A program made the position numbers and the translations under genes. A model generated the notes under the pieces. The model saw only the letters and a program-made list of their open reading frames with translations. It was not told the origin of the DNA and did not search any database. Shown here piece by piece: positions 33,596 through 47,300 of a stretch of 64,000 nucleotides of DNA (position 1 is its first letter; every line of letters begins with the position of its first letter). Source of the DNA: Macrostomum hystrix (taxonomy: Eukaryota > Platyhelminthes > Macrostomidae); contig CATNEN010000028.1 in the NCBI GenBank assembly GCA_950097015.1, positions 496,001 to 560,000 on the forward strand, read 5' to 3'.

Positions 33596-35045
33596 TTAGC
33601 AACAGGCTCGCCCGCCAATGGATCGACTATTTAATCGAATAGCCGCGTCGCCGGCTCGACCGCCGCTTAAAGTGTCGCCGCCGTGTCGCCGTTTCAATTC
33701 GGCGGCTAACGAGTTGAAAACCTTGTCAATGTTGCTATTCTCCTTGGCCGATGTCTCCAAACTGGCTAACATGCCAAGCCTAGTTACCAATTCGGCCGCC
33801 TCATCTTGGCGAACCTCGCGCAGATGCTTCAAATCCTGCTTGCAGCCGACTAGCAACTGCACTATGCCAGTGCCAGCGTACCGACCGACATCGTCGATCC
33901 AGCGGGGCAGAGAGTCGAAAGATTCCTGGCGGATTTGCACCAGGCGTCAATTGTGAACTCTGTGAACTATCGTTAGCTAATCACTTTGATTACAGCCGAA
34001 GCTATTGCGCGGCGCATCTGAAGGCTGCGTACGACTGTTCAGTCCATGGACTGGGGGGAAGGCGCACCCGCCCGCGATCAACTCAGCTAATGCTGGCATC
34101 AATCAAATTAGTGAACTTAGGAATCAAACCCCCGACCTTCAAGTCGTGACTCCAACACTCCCCCTAGGTTGCAACTGCTATGGCTTCAGGCCCTATTAAA
34201 AAAATCTGGGGTTCTGAATTTCGTATTCTACGAGTATTCTGCATCTTTTTTCCACCCCTACCGCTAACAGGTAACTGTAACTGTACTGTAACACGTCGCT
34301 TCCTTAAGCTCAGATTCGAAGCTTCCTTAAGCTTAAGCTTAAAATCCTGACCTATCTCATCATGAGTCCCAAGCTATAACCCCTGGGCAGTGGCAGAGCG
34401 GTTTAACTCATTTGACTCTCGCACCAAGGTTCCTGAGCTCGATTCCGCGGCGAGGCCGCATTCATTTGGGGCGCAGCCGCGAAGAGATGGCTTGGGGGGC
34501 TTGTCGTGAAATTTACGACCTTGATGGCCAACCTTCAAGGCACAGTGAAAGTGTACTTCACTGCCTGACGATGAAAAAGTCAGGGCAGATGTACACACCT
34601 GTGTGAGCGTCACTGTCAGTCACTACACTGGCGTCGCAAGCGGGATGTACATTGGGCACGCGTAAATTGATGATACAATAATAATGGTTATAGAGAGCGA
34701 GAACGAAAATACATGATTGGTGAGTACATTGGTGAGACATTATCAAACCCAGCAGCTTACCCTCTTGGTGATGTCGTAAGCCAAAATCACAGCATTAGCC
34801 GATCGATAATAAGACTGGGTAATGGTTCGAAATCTTTCTTGCCCGGCGGTGTCCCAGACTTGCAGTTTAATTCTGCAACCGTCCAGTAGCAGCGTCTTCA
34901 TGGTGAAATCTACGCCAATGGTGCTGCCATGTTTTTCCAGAAAGTTGCCAGATTTGAAGCGTTGCACAACGCAAGACTTGCCCACACCGGCGTCGCCAAC
35001 CAGCACAATTTTGAATAGAAAGTCAAACTGCTCATCTGCCTCCAT
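33596..35045 (-). CDS. Rab43/Rab19-like small GTPase (2 exons, 204 aa)
   Basis: Membrane-trafficking GTPase. Exons 35045-34761 and 33925-33596 (stop TAA 33598-33596), phase 0, joined between ITKR and ESFDSLPRW. Motifs: P-loop [10 protein letters not shown] (about 17-26), effector region [36 protein letters not shown] (Rab signature), ETSAKE (G5), and a C-terminal double Cys (GGRACC) for geranylgeranylation. The core is closest to Rab43/Rab19 by the [11 protein letters not shown] and YYRSAN blocks, from memory. The guanine-specificity motif, normally NKxD, reads CKQD (LLVGCKQDL; codons at 33844-33833). A TTGCAG acceptor lies 11 nt before the ATG. The single intron contains one SINE of each family. 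Confidence 0.9.
33985..34195 (-). mobile_element. Family B tRNA-derived SINE in the Rab intron
   Basis: It shares the acagccgaagctattgcgcg end and the reversed tRNA-like head (aatcaaacccccgacc) with the copy at 4955-5165. It is in the same orientation as the Rab gene. Confidence 0.65.
34384..34612 (+). mobile_element. Family A SINE, 3'-truncated, in the Rab intron
   Basis: Head gcagtggcagagcggttta with box B gagctcgattcc, then the body through tgcctgacgatgaaaaagtc and cacacctgtgtgagcg. The 3' half is missing. It is antisense to the Rab gene. Confidence 0.85.
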
Positions 35046-35056
35046 GGCTGGCCTGG

Positions 35057-38000
35057 CTGCAATTAGACTGCTTTCAGAATACAAGCTGAGCTATTTTAGT
35101 CAGTCAGGCTGGGAATCTGACTGGAAGAAAGTATGGTTTGGAATAACTAAATATTCAAAACCAAGTTAGTCTAGAACTTTGTTAAACTACCTATATATAG
35201 TTAATAAACACTTTTTTTCTGAAAATGTGTGTAGGATTTGTAAATTGATGGCAAAGGGATTGTAGCCTAGTGCTTAGAGCATTGGCTACATTACATTGGC
35301 TTAGAAAATTGTTTTTTTGGAAGTTACACATATAATTAAAAGGTTTTTATAGCTACTTATATAACTAATATTTATGTTAGCTACCCATCAAAAAAGAATA
35401 ACCCATCATTAGAGGATAAATAAAATTGAAATCCTAAAACCTAGGATATCAAACATACATTTGCATATTGTGTAGATATATTGCATAGTGCATAAGACTT
35501 GTTAAAGACTATAATTTTTTCTTTTACTTAATCTCAAATCCCAAAAACCTAGGATCTTAACATAAAAAGCATACTATCTAGACATAGTGCCTAAGACAGA
35601 TTTTTTTATTGAATAGAAAAAAATCTTACTTTTTTCAGTTTTTTTCTTTGAATGTGCCAATATATTAATATAGCTATAGCGCATAATCCAATGTGAATTA
35701 AAGTGGAATGCAAATGTCAATGATGACTGCAGTCTTCAATATAGTTGCTGTTTGGCTTCTTTGGCTTCACTAAATAACAATTGTCAATATAAGACGCAAT
35801 AAATAAAAAATATCTAACCAAAGCATCAAACAAAAGTAAAACAAACCAATGTTTACAAAGTTTAGGAAATCTGTTTCATGTTATGTCTTATTATAATTTT
35901 AGTGCAGTTCACAGATTTGAACTTTTGCATTAAGAACTTCCACAATATTTTCACATTTTCTTATTGAGCTTGAGCAGAATAGATTCAGTATATTGAATTT
36001 ATAGGGGAATGGGAAACATGTTGGTTAAAACTGACTGGTTGAATTTATACCTATTTTCACAGGTCTTGGTAAAGTGGTTAGTTAGATTATAAAACAAATA
36101 GCTATATCTATATAATATACAATGTGCTTTAAAAAGGTTTTTGACTTGTCATATTAATTTATTTTTTACTGAATTGAGAATTTGAGTCATAGCTATGATT
36201 AATACTTAATGCTTATGACTTTATTGTCATAGTCAGTCAGTTTAGTCAGTCAGTTTAGTCAGTTTAGATCTAATTAATTAGTTATGTATTACACTCATAA
36301 ATAACAATAGCTCAAGCCTCAAGCTATAAATAGTAAGTATATAATTTGCAGATAGGTTATAGTAAATAGCGACTCCTACCAGAGAATAGCAGCATATAAC
36401 CACAGAATAATCTAAAGTAAAGACATTTAGCTAAAAAACTAACCAATTCATTCAGAGCAATATGAATTCTGAGCCTATGTTCTGATCGATCCAGTCAGAC
36501 CTGTAGGGTTAGTGTGTAATGAAATAATTAATCTATTTGAAATTGTTATTAAAGTCAAAATAGTTATTGTGTACTGTTATTACAACAAAACTATGCTTAA
36601 TCGTCTCATATAACCGGTATTATCGTATGGATGTTTTGTATTAATTATGTATTTATTATTTGTTTAAACTACGCCTGACAAGTTAAATATAAAGTAACAC
36701 CAGTTGCAACCGGTTTCTAATTTCTAATTAGCGTAACAGAGAAGTAGGCCATATCACTAATTATATTACAAATTATATTATATTAAGCTGCAGACTTCAA
36801 AACGACTTACTCTTTCATTACAAATGGCGACCACCCACCAATATTTTCATGACAAGAGCGATAAATAAAATTATTTGATCAGACTTTTCTAGGAAAAATA
36901 GATCTATTATTATTTGAGCTAAACGTTAACCTCAAACTAAAAAGGATAAATATTTATTAATTTGCACAGCCCAATGAGGATTAAAGCTAGAATGAAATTT
37001 ATATGTATAATAGTTTGTTACTCTGATTCTATTGATAACAGAAATTTGATTGAGAATTTAAAAGCAACGATAATAAAAATATTTATTACGGGTTAAAATA
37101 TCGCGTTCGTGCTTACAGTCTCTCTCTGAAAGTAGTTTTTTATGTTTAACAGAGGTTTTTCGCTGCGGAGGTTGAATGTTAGTCTTTGGCATTAAAGTGT
37201 AGGTTTATTATGAGGCATTAATCAACGTGCATATGTGTAAATTCGTGCATTTCTAGGAACTACGGAAATGATTATTTGTTTTTAGTAAATAAACCCTTTT
37301 TGAGTTAGGATGAAGCGCTAAAAATCAACCACTTGATTCCTTTTGTGTCAATGGAAAATACGTTTCTTATAATTATATTATGATTTCTTTGATGTGTTCA
37401 TGAAGCATTTGAATCTCTGGTTCGATAAGTCAGCTTGTTCTCTTGTTCGCTTGTTCTTAGTACTTTTTTATGCTTTTACCATGTTGGTAATATTTATGTG
37501 ACTTTATCTAACTAAATTATCGAAGAAGAGTAAGGTTTAATCTAAGTTTGTACAAATTTACATTTTTACTGTAATATTGACAGATACAAAAGAGTCTGGC
37601 TGCTAATAAAATATGCTTGACTATGTCTATAGCTCATATATGTATCTTCATTATATGAATTGAGCCATAGTCATTGCAAGAAGATACAAATATATATAAT
37701 TGTATGCAGTGTCTGTATGCATAATACAATCATAATACAATCAATGCATATGCATTATGCATAATACAAGCAATACAATATCAATACAAGTGCACTTTTA
37801 TAATTCGCACTTTACTCTTTGTAAATGGTAATATTCGAAATTCGGTTATTAATTTAATAAATTACCTGAATGAGCTTGGCTCTAGTTTTGCAGGCAGTTG
37901 AAATATATTTTTTCTTTTTAATAATTTGCTCTAAAAATTGATAGCTATGCTTATTACTTGATTTTTCTAAATTAATAGAATTTTTAACTTAATAATGTTT

Positions 38001-38358
38001 TAACTTAACTTATTGTCATTTCTATAATGACAGTACCTTGAAAAAAGAGGGTGGCTAATAGCGAATTTAAGGGCTAAAAATAAGTAAAAATGTTAAAAGT
38101 TTTGTAAAGTTTTCAGGCTATACTTACCATGGTTATTATTATTACATTCACAGAACGTTAAGACAAAAGATAGCAAAAAATGTCTAGACAATCAGACAAA
38201 AATAAAACAATTGAACAATTACAGATATGTTTGCCATGTGAAATTGGACTTACCAGAGTATGGGTCACTAACAACAGCTATTAGCAGCTTATAAGGTTTG
38301 GGCAGTGATCGCGTGGGAATCGGACAATCAGGCAAGCAGTGAGCAACTGGTTTCTCAG
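35057..38358. other. AT-rich region between divergent Rab and ERC genes
   Basis: 3.3 kb without a credible gene, between the 5' ends of the Rab (minus) and ERC (plus) genes. Both promoters must lie here. Small features: ttagtcagtcag repeats near 36235-36265 and a palindrome-rich acaat/tgcat tract at 37710-37795. No core promoter element could be placed. Confidence 0.5.
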
Positions 38359-38366
38359 AATCAGAC

Positions 38367-41300
38367 ATGCATAGCCGGGCCGCTGGCAGCGTTGGCGACG
38401 GCAGCGCCAGTCGAAATCCCTACCTGGCAGCGCAGAGTAGAGCTATGCTACTAGCGCGAGAGCCTAGCTTAGAAAACCTACATTTTCCCTCGTCGTCAAT
38501 GTCTGCCGCTGTTGTTGCGGCTCCGCCTCGCCCAGCATCGGCTAGGCCGTTTGAGTACTCCGGCAGTGGACTAAGCAGTGGCTACGACTCACTGGGCCCC
38601 AACTCTGCTGGCTTGTCTTTAAAGCGAGAAAATCCGCTCTACAGGTGAGATCTAAGATCCTCCCAGGTCAGGCTATCATTCTCCAAGATCCTCTCGGGAT
38701 TCGCCATCAATCTCGAAGATCCTCTCGGGATTTTCTGATAATCTGCAAGATCCTCTCGGGATTTGCCATCAATCTCGAAGATCCTCTCGGGATTTTCTGA
38801 TAATCTGCAAGATCCTCTCGGGATTTGTCATCAATCTCCAAGATCCTCTCGGGATTTTCTGATAATCTACAAGATCCTCTCGGGATTCGTCATCAATCTC
38901 CAAGATCCTCTTGGGATTCGCCATCAATCTCCAAGATCCTCTCGGGATTTTCTGATAATCTACAAGATCCTCTCGGGATTCGTCATCAATCTCCAAGATC
39001 CTCTCGGGATTCGCCATCAATCTCCAAGATCCTCTCGGGATTTTCTGATAATCTACAAGATCCTCTCGGGATTCGTCATCAATCTCCAAGATCCTCTCGG
39101 GATTTATCATCAATCTCCAAGATCCTCTCGGGATTCGCCATCAATCTCCAAGATCCTCTCGGGATTTTCTGATAATCTCCAAGATCCTCTCGGGATTTTC
39201 TGATAATCTACAAGATCCTCTCGGGATTCGTCATCAATCTCCAAGATCCTCTCGGGATTTATCATCAATCTCCAAGATCCTCTCGGGATTCGCCATCAAT
39301 CTCCAAGATCCTCTCGGGATTTGCCATCAATCTCCAAGATCCTCTCGGGATTTTCTGATAATCTACAAGATCCTCTCGGGATTCGTCATCAATCTCCAAG
39401 ATCCTCTCGGGATTTATCATCAATCTCCAAGATCCTCTCGGGATTCGCCATCAATCTCCAAGATCCTCTCGGGATTTGCCATCAATCTCCAAGATCCTCA
39501 CGGGATTTTCTGATAATCTACAAGATCCTCTCGGGATTTATCATCAATCTCCAAGATCCTCTCGGGATTCGCCATTAATCTCCAAGATCCTCTCGGGATT
39601 TTCTGATAATCTCCAAGATCCTCTCGGGATTCGTCATCAATCTCCAAGATCCTCTCGGGATTCGCCATTAATCTCCAAGATCCTCTCGGGATTTTCTGAT
39701 AATCTACAAGATCCTCTCGGGATTCGTCATCAATCTCCAAGATCCTCTCGGGATTCGCCATCAATCTCCAAGATCCTCTCGGGATTTGCCATCAATCTCT
39801 AAGATCCTCTCGGGATTTTCTGATAATCTACAAGATCCTCTCGGGATTTGTCATCAATCTCCAAGATCCTCTCGGGATTCACCATTAATCTCGAAGATCC
39901 TCTCGGGATTTTCTGATAATCTACAAGATCCTCTCGGGATTTGTCATCAATCTCCAAGATCCTCTCGGGATTTTCTGATAATCTACAAGATCCTCTCGGG
40001 ATTCGCCATCAATCTCCAAGATCCTCTCGGGATTCGCCATCAATCTCCAAGATCCTCTCGGGATTTGCCATCAATCTCCAAGATCCTCTCGGGATTTGCC
40101 ATCAATCTCTAAGATACTCTCGGGATTTTCCATCAATCTCCAATATCCTCTCGGGATTCGCCATCAATCTCCAAGATCCTCTCGGGATTCGCCATCAATC
40201 TCCAAGATCCTCTCGGGATTCGCCATCAATCTCCAAGATCCTCTCGGGATTTGCCATCAATCTCCAAGATCCTCTCGGGATTCGCCATCAATCTCCAAGA
40301 TCCTCTCGGGATTTGCCATCAATCTCCAAGATCCTCTCGGGATTTTCTGATAATCTACAAGATCCTCTCGGGATTTGTCATCAATCTCCAAGATCCTTTC
40401 GGGATTCGCCATCAATCTCCAAGATCCTCTCGGGATTCGCCATCAATCTCCAAGATCCTCTCGGGATTTGCCATCAATCTCCAAGATCCTCTCGGGATTT
40501 GCCATCAATCTCCAAGATCCTCTCGGGATTTTCTGATAATCTACAAGATCCTCTCGGGATTTGTCATCAATCTCCAAGATCCTCTCGGGATTCGCCATCA
40601 ATCTCCAAGATCCTCTCGGGATTTGCCATCAATCTCCAAGATCCTCTCGGGATTTGCCATCAATCTCCAAGATCCTCTCGGGATTTGCCATCAATCTTCA
40701 AGATCCTCTCGGGATTTGCCATCAATCTCCAAGATCCTCTCGGGATTTTCTGATAATCTACAAGATCCTCTCGGGATTTGTCATCAATCTCCAAGATCCT
40801 CTCGGGATTCGCCATCAATCTCCAAGATCCTCTCGGGATTTGCCATCAATCTCCAAGATCCTCTCGGGATTTGCCATCAATCTCCAAGATCCTCTCGGGA
40901 TTTGCCATCAATCTCCAAGATCCTCTCGGGATTTGCCATCAATCTTCAAGATCCTCTCGGGATTTTCTGATAATCTACAAGATCCTCTCGGGATTTGTCA
41001 TCAATCTCCAAGATCCTCTCGGGATTCGCCATCAATCTCCAAGATCCTCTCGGGATTCGCCATCAATCTCCAAGATCCTCTCGGGATTCGCCATCAATCT
41101 CCAAGATCCTCTCGGGATTTGCCATCAATCTCCAAGATCCTCTCGGGATTCGCCATCAATCTCCAAGATCCTCTCGGGATTCGCCATTAATCTCCAAGAT
41201 CCTTTTGGGATTTGCCATCAATCTCGAAGATCCTCTCGGGATTTGCCATCAATCTCCAAGATCCTCTCGGGATTCGCCATCAATCTCCAAGATCCTCTCG

Positions 41301-44300
41301 GGATTCGCCATTAATCTACAAATTTCCAGAGAATGCTGAGCAGATTGTTTTTCAAGCAGATTCAACATCGCTAAAGTGCATTCAACAGAGTCCCAATTAA
41401 TCAATGTCTAGTTAAAGTACATGTGCGTCTGCATCCGTGTATTGAGGTTGTGCTGAGATAGTTCAGATCTATGAGTCTCCGCCCACTCCTCATCTTTCTT
41501 CGGCAGCCTTCACTTTAGCTGGCAGATCTCGGCTGAGAAAATGAACCACACCATCTATTTCTGCCTCTCTGCCCCATATTCCGGCCCGTAGCCGGGGTCC
41601 AGATCCTCAAATCCCGTCCAGTATTAGCTGGCAGTCACAGCCTTCGAGTTTTTTCTCTCTTTTTTCCCAGCCGATTTTCGATGGCCAGAGTGCGGGGTTG
41701 GCCGTTCCACAGCCGGGAGACGAAATGGAAAATGTATCAGGAAGAGAGTTTCAAGTTTAACTTTCTGGAACTTTCTGCTCAAATATATATATAGCTCTGT
41801 ATGTATGTTCGTATATGTGCATAATTGGACTGCTTCTAGAACGAGCGGCTGTTTGAGCTGTCAAGCTTTATTATAACTTTTCGGACGCACCACAATGTCT
41901 GACCATGCGGAAAAGGCAAACTGTACGGTTGACTTGCGAAATTAATTAGGCGGACTAAAAAACAGGCTTTGAAAACAGCATAATTGATCAAATTCTTCGT
42001 CATCGATAATCGGCCAAGTGTCAAAGCTGACAAAAAACTGACAGCTTCACTGGATCGAAGGAGAAATTACATTCTGGAATGATAATTAATAATTTAAGCT
42101 CACTTCCACTTCAATAGAAGGACATGCCACAGAGAAATGGGATCCCCAAGATCGGTAGACAAACTCGAAATTCGCTTCCAATAACCGCATCTCGTTCTCG
42201 CCATGTTTATCGAGCAGCAGCGCCAGAGGCCCCTCGGCGCATCGCCAGCAGATGCTGTACGACTCGCCAGCGACAGCGGCAACTGTCGTAGCCTCGATCG
42301 CGCCATCCTCTGCTGTGGCTTTGCCAGTTCAGCAGGACTCCAGCGGAATCTACGGAGGCAGCGTGTTATACGCGCCGAAGGCTGTCTGGCCGGGACAGAA
42401 CGATGCGGCTGTTTCACCTGGAATGACTAATCATAATCCTTATCAGCAGCAGCATTCTAAGCGGCTGGCCGGCGGCAGCTCGGTGCATCATTCAGCGGCC
42501 AGGATTTCAGACCAGCTGCAGGCGTTGCAGTGGGAGAAGCAGGTGAGCGACTTGTTAAATTAGGTGAGGTAGCAGAAGAGAGAGGTGCGCGTAGTAAAGT
42601 GGAGGCACGGGGTGAGGTTGATTCTCGGAGTGAGGTTGATGCGCGGAGTGAGGTTGATGCGCGGAGTGAGGTTGATGTGCGGAGTGAGGTTGATGCGCGG
42701 AGTGAGGTTGATGCGCGGAGTCAGGTTGATATGCGTAAATACGCACAGAAGTGCAAAAAAAGCGTCATACTCTCCCCCAGGACCTGGAGAAGTCTGTTAA
42801 AGAGATTGGCCTGATGAAGCGCGACTACGAGCTGCTGCGCGGCGAGTCGCGCCATCTGGCTACGCTGCAGACCCTGCTAGACGGCAAGGATCAGCGCATC
42901 GGCGCCCTTGAGGCCGAGATCCAGATGCTTGAGGAAGGCCTGGCCCGCATTCGCGACGAGGGCATGCGGACGCCAACGGCGGCCCTCCTGGAGCAGCAGC
43001 TGCAGCTGCAGCAGCTCCAGCAGCTGGAGTCGGAGCGGCAACTCATCGGGCAGCTGCGCAGCGCGGAACGGGCTCTGAAGGCCCGCTCGGACTACCTGGC
43101 CCAGGAGCTGGCCAACCGGGACACCGAGTGCGCCGCGCTGCAGTCTCGCTTAGAGACTTGCGAACGACAGCAGAGCGACTGCGCGCATCACATTAGCGCC
43201 CTGAAGGAACAGCTGAAGGCCAAAGAGCACAAGATTCAGATGCTCAGTGAGTTCATTTTCTTTTTTTATTTTTTTATCTGTGAAAAGGTAAGTGGACTGA
43301 TAAAGGGGCTGTTGAAGCAAGCTTTTGTTAATCCGATGCCTACAGTGCAACTCTATACATTTGACCATTTTTCGCTACATATCGGCTAGTGACCGATTTT
43401 TAGAGAGCCATGAAATCCTTTTTGGCAAAAATCCTTGCTCCACTGCCCCTAAATATTTGGAACATAAGCTTTAAAAAATTGAATACCTAATGTTTACTAT
43501 GAAATACTACCAGCAGCATCAGATGATCTCCTGTTGCACACGTCAAGTATAGCTCTGAACTACGAGTATATATGGAGTCTTGGCTTCTCAGTGTTGTAGT
43601 GCCAAGCTTCTTACCTGCGTGGGCGTAGAAAATCTACCTGTATTCGATTTGAGTAGAACTGCAATTAGGGTACTGGTATGCTACCAGTCTGTGCCATAGA
43701 CAGTTTTCAGAGCGATTGCTGCTGCATGGCTGCACCAATGAACGAGTATGATTAAAAGCAAGACTATCAAGTCATTAAATCCCCCTATCTGACAATTACC
43801 TTTGCTGCACCCGAGCAGAGCAATGCAAGAATACGAAACTCAAGAACAAGGGCAATACAAGGGCAAAATAATAATAAAAATAAATTATAATTATAATTGT
43901 AGGCGGGCTGCGGGCAATATGGCACATCATTTCGTGACACTAGACCCGCAGCCAGCGAGGAGGCAATTCTGCCTTATTTCACTGACTCCTGAGCACACAC
44001 GCACACAGATACTGTACGCAGGCACATGCTCACACGTGTGTGAATCTGCCCTGACTTTCTCATCGTCAGGCAGTCTACATTTCACTATGCCTTGGAGGTT
44101 GGCCCTCGAGGGCGTAAATTGCACGACAAGCCCCCAAAGCCTTCTCTCCGCGACTGCGCCCCAAGTAAATGTGGCCTCGCCGTGGAATCGAACTTAAGGA
44201 CCGTGGTGTGAGAGGCGAAGGCGTTAAGCGCTCTGCCACCGACCCCCCCCTAAGAACAAGGGCCAACTTTTTGTTGCGCATCTTCTGAAACAATAATCAA

Positions 44301-47300
44301 GTCCAGCAGCTCCTTCTAAAGGTCAGTGACCACCGAAGTCGGAGATTATGCAGGCACATTCGGGTGACGTGCTGATAAAGTTTGAAGGCCTGACAAGGCC
44401 GCACTGAGGCGCAGTGCGAATTTTTGTAAAGGGGTGCATGAAATACACTATATCTTATTGGAGACATCAGAACTTCGGCCAGAACTGAATATCTCGACGG
44501 TCTGAAGGGCTGGTGACTTGATTCTTATTTCAGAGGACACGCAACAAAAATTTAGCCCGTGTTCTTGAGTTTCGTGTGCTTGCGCTGTTCCGTTCGGGTG
44601 CAGCACAAAAAATTTTCAGGGGGAAAAATCCCCCCTTGTTAGTTCTACTGTTAAATTAAGAGCTCGCGGAATCGTCTTGGCTGCAAAATTCTATATCTAT
44701 TGGGATATCAACTAAAACTTCAATGCTTACGAGCCAAGCGCAATACAATGCATCGAGTCTCTCATTTTCGGACCCAAAGGGGGACGAACAGCTTTGCCAG
44801 TTCTTTAGTATAGTTTAAGTCGCCACACAATCAGTACAAACAGCTGAATTGTGTGGCGTTTGTTCTCGGCCGAAAGCCTAAATCTTACACCTCGCAATCC
44901 CTTAAAAATATTGGGGCACTTTCCCTTGACTAGAAAGACACAGCATTTCTGGCAGAAAAAAGCTAATTTAACAATTGTCCGCCTAATAGTCTAGAAATGC
45001 GAAAATCGGATTGCTCAAATACACTGCATGGCCATCGGCAGTTAGCAGACCTGACTGGGGGGGAACTCCGCTTTTAACATTGGTCAATTTGTCAAGCTCA
45101 TGCAAAATTCATCATGGGCTAGACGGGGCGAACAGAAGGCTGGAGTGAATGAGAGACGACCGAGTGAAAGGCCTCGCAGTTTGAAATTCTCTGAGAGTCA
45201 TTTCAGAGCGGTTACTCTCTGAGAGTCATTTCAGAGCGGTTACTCTCTGAGAGTCATTTCAGAACCGTTACTGTCTGAGAGTCATTTCAGAACCTTTACT
45301 TTCTTAGAGTCATTTCAGAGCGGTTACTCTCAGAGAGTCATTTCAGACCGGTGACTCTCTGAGAGTCATTTCAGAGCGGTTACTCTCAGAGAGTCATTTC
45401 AGACCGGTGACTCTCTGGGAGTCATTTCAGAACCGTTACTCTCTGGGAGTCATTTCAGAGCGGTTATTCTCTGAGAGTCATTTCAGAACCGTTACTCTCT
45501 GAGAGTCATTTCAGAGCGGTGACTCTCTGAGAGTCATTTCAGAACCGTTACTCTCTGAGAGTCATTTCAGAACCGTTACTCTCAGAGAGTCATTTCAGAA
45601 CCGTTACTCTCTGAGAGTCATTTCAGAACCGTTACTCTCTGAGAGTCATTTCAGAACCGTTACTCTCTGGGAGTCATTTCAGAACCGTTACTCTCAGAGA
45701 GTCATTTCAGACCGGTGACTCTCTGAGAGTCATTTCAGACCGGTTACTCTCTGAGAGTCATTTCAGAACCGTTACTCTCTGGGAGTCATTTCAGACCGGT
45801 TACTCTCTGAGAGTCATTTCAGAACCGTTACTCTCTGGGAGTCATTTCAGAGCGGTGACTCTCTGAGAGTCATTTCAGAGCGGTTACTCTCAGAGAGTCA
45901 TTTCAGAGCGGTTACTCTCTGGGAGTCATTTCAGAACCGTTACTCTCTGAGAGTCATTTCAGAGCGGTTATTCTCTGAGAGTCATTTCAGAACCGTTACT
46001 CTCTGAGAGTCATTTCAGAGCGGTGACTCTCTGAGAGTCATTTCAGACCGGTTACTCTCAGAGAGTCATTTCAGAGCGGTTACTCTCTGAGAGTCATTTC
46101 AGAGCGGTTACTCTCTGAGAGTCATTTCAGAACCGTTACTCTCTGAGAGTCATTTCAGAGCGGTGACTCTCTGAGAGTCATTTCAGACCGGTTACTCTCA
46201 GAGAGTCATTTCAGAACCGTTACTCTCAAAGAGTCATTTCAGAGCGGTTACTCTCTGGGAGTCATTTCAGAACCGTTACTCTCTGAGAGTCATTTCAGAG
46301 CGGTTACTCTCTGAGAGTCATTTCAGAACCGTTACTCTCTGAGAGTCATTTCAGAACCGTTACTCTCTGAGAGTCATTTCAGAGCGGTGACTCTCTGAGA
46401 GTCATTTCAGAGCGGTTACTCTCTGGGAGTCATTTCAGAGCGGTTACTCTCAGAGAGTCATTTCAGAACCGTTACTCTCTGGGAGTCATTTCAGAACCGT
46501 TACTCTCTGAGAGTCATTTCAGAGCCGTTACTCTCTGGGAGTCATTTCAGAGCGGTTACTCTCTGGGAGTCATTTCAGAACCGTTACTCTCTGGGAGTCA
46601 TTTCAGAGCGGTTACTCTCTGGGAGTCATTTCAGAGCGGTTACTCTCTGAGAGTCATTTCAGACCGGTGACTCTCTGAGAGTCATTTCAGACCGGTTACT
46701 CTCTGAGAGTCATTTCAGAGCGGTTACTCTCTGAGAGTCATTTCAGAGCCGTTACTCTCTGGGAGTCATTTCAGAGCGGTTACTCTCTGGGAGTCATTTC
46801 AGAACCGTTACTCTCTGGGAGTCATTTCAGAGCGGTTACTCTCTGGGAGTCATTTCAGAGCGGTTACTCTCTGAGAGTCATTTCAGACCGGTGACTCTCT
46901 GAGAGTCATTTCAGACCGGTTACTCTCTGAGAGTCATTTCAGAGCGGTGACTCTCTGAGAGTCATTTCAGAGCGGTGACTCTCTGAGAGTCATTTCAGAC
47001 CGGTTACTCTCTGAGAGTCATTTCAGACCGGTTACTCTCTGAGAGTCATTTCAGAGCGGTGACTCTCTGAGAGTCATTTCAGAGCGGTGACTCTCAGAGA
47101 GTCATTTCAGAGCGGTTACTCTCTGAGAGTCATTTCAGAGCGGTTACTCTCAGAGAGTCATTTCAGAGCGGTTACTCTCAGAGAGTCATTTCAGAGCGGT
47201 TACTCTCTGAGAGTCATTTCAGAGCGGTTACTCTCAGAGAGTCATTTCAGAGCGGTTACTCTCTGAGAGTCATTTCAGAGCGGTTACTCTCTGAGAGTCA

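Noticed and set aside
38763-41400. Series of plus-strand frames with an ISKILSGF-type repeat
   Set aside because: They are translations of the 31-bp satellite in ERC intron 1; each frame is the same DNA in rotation.
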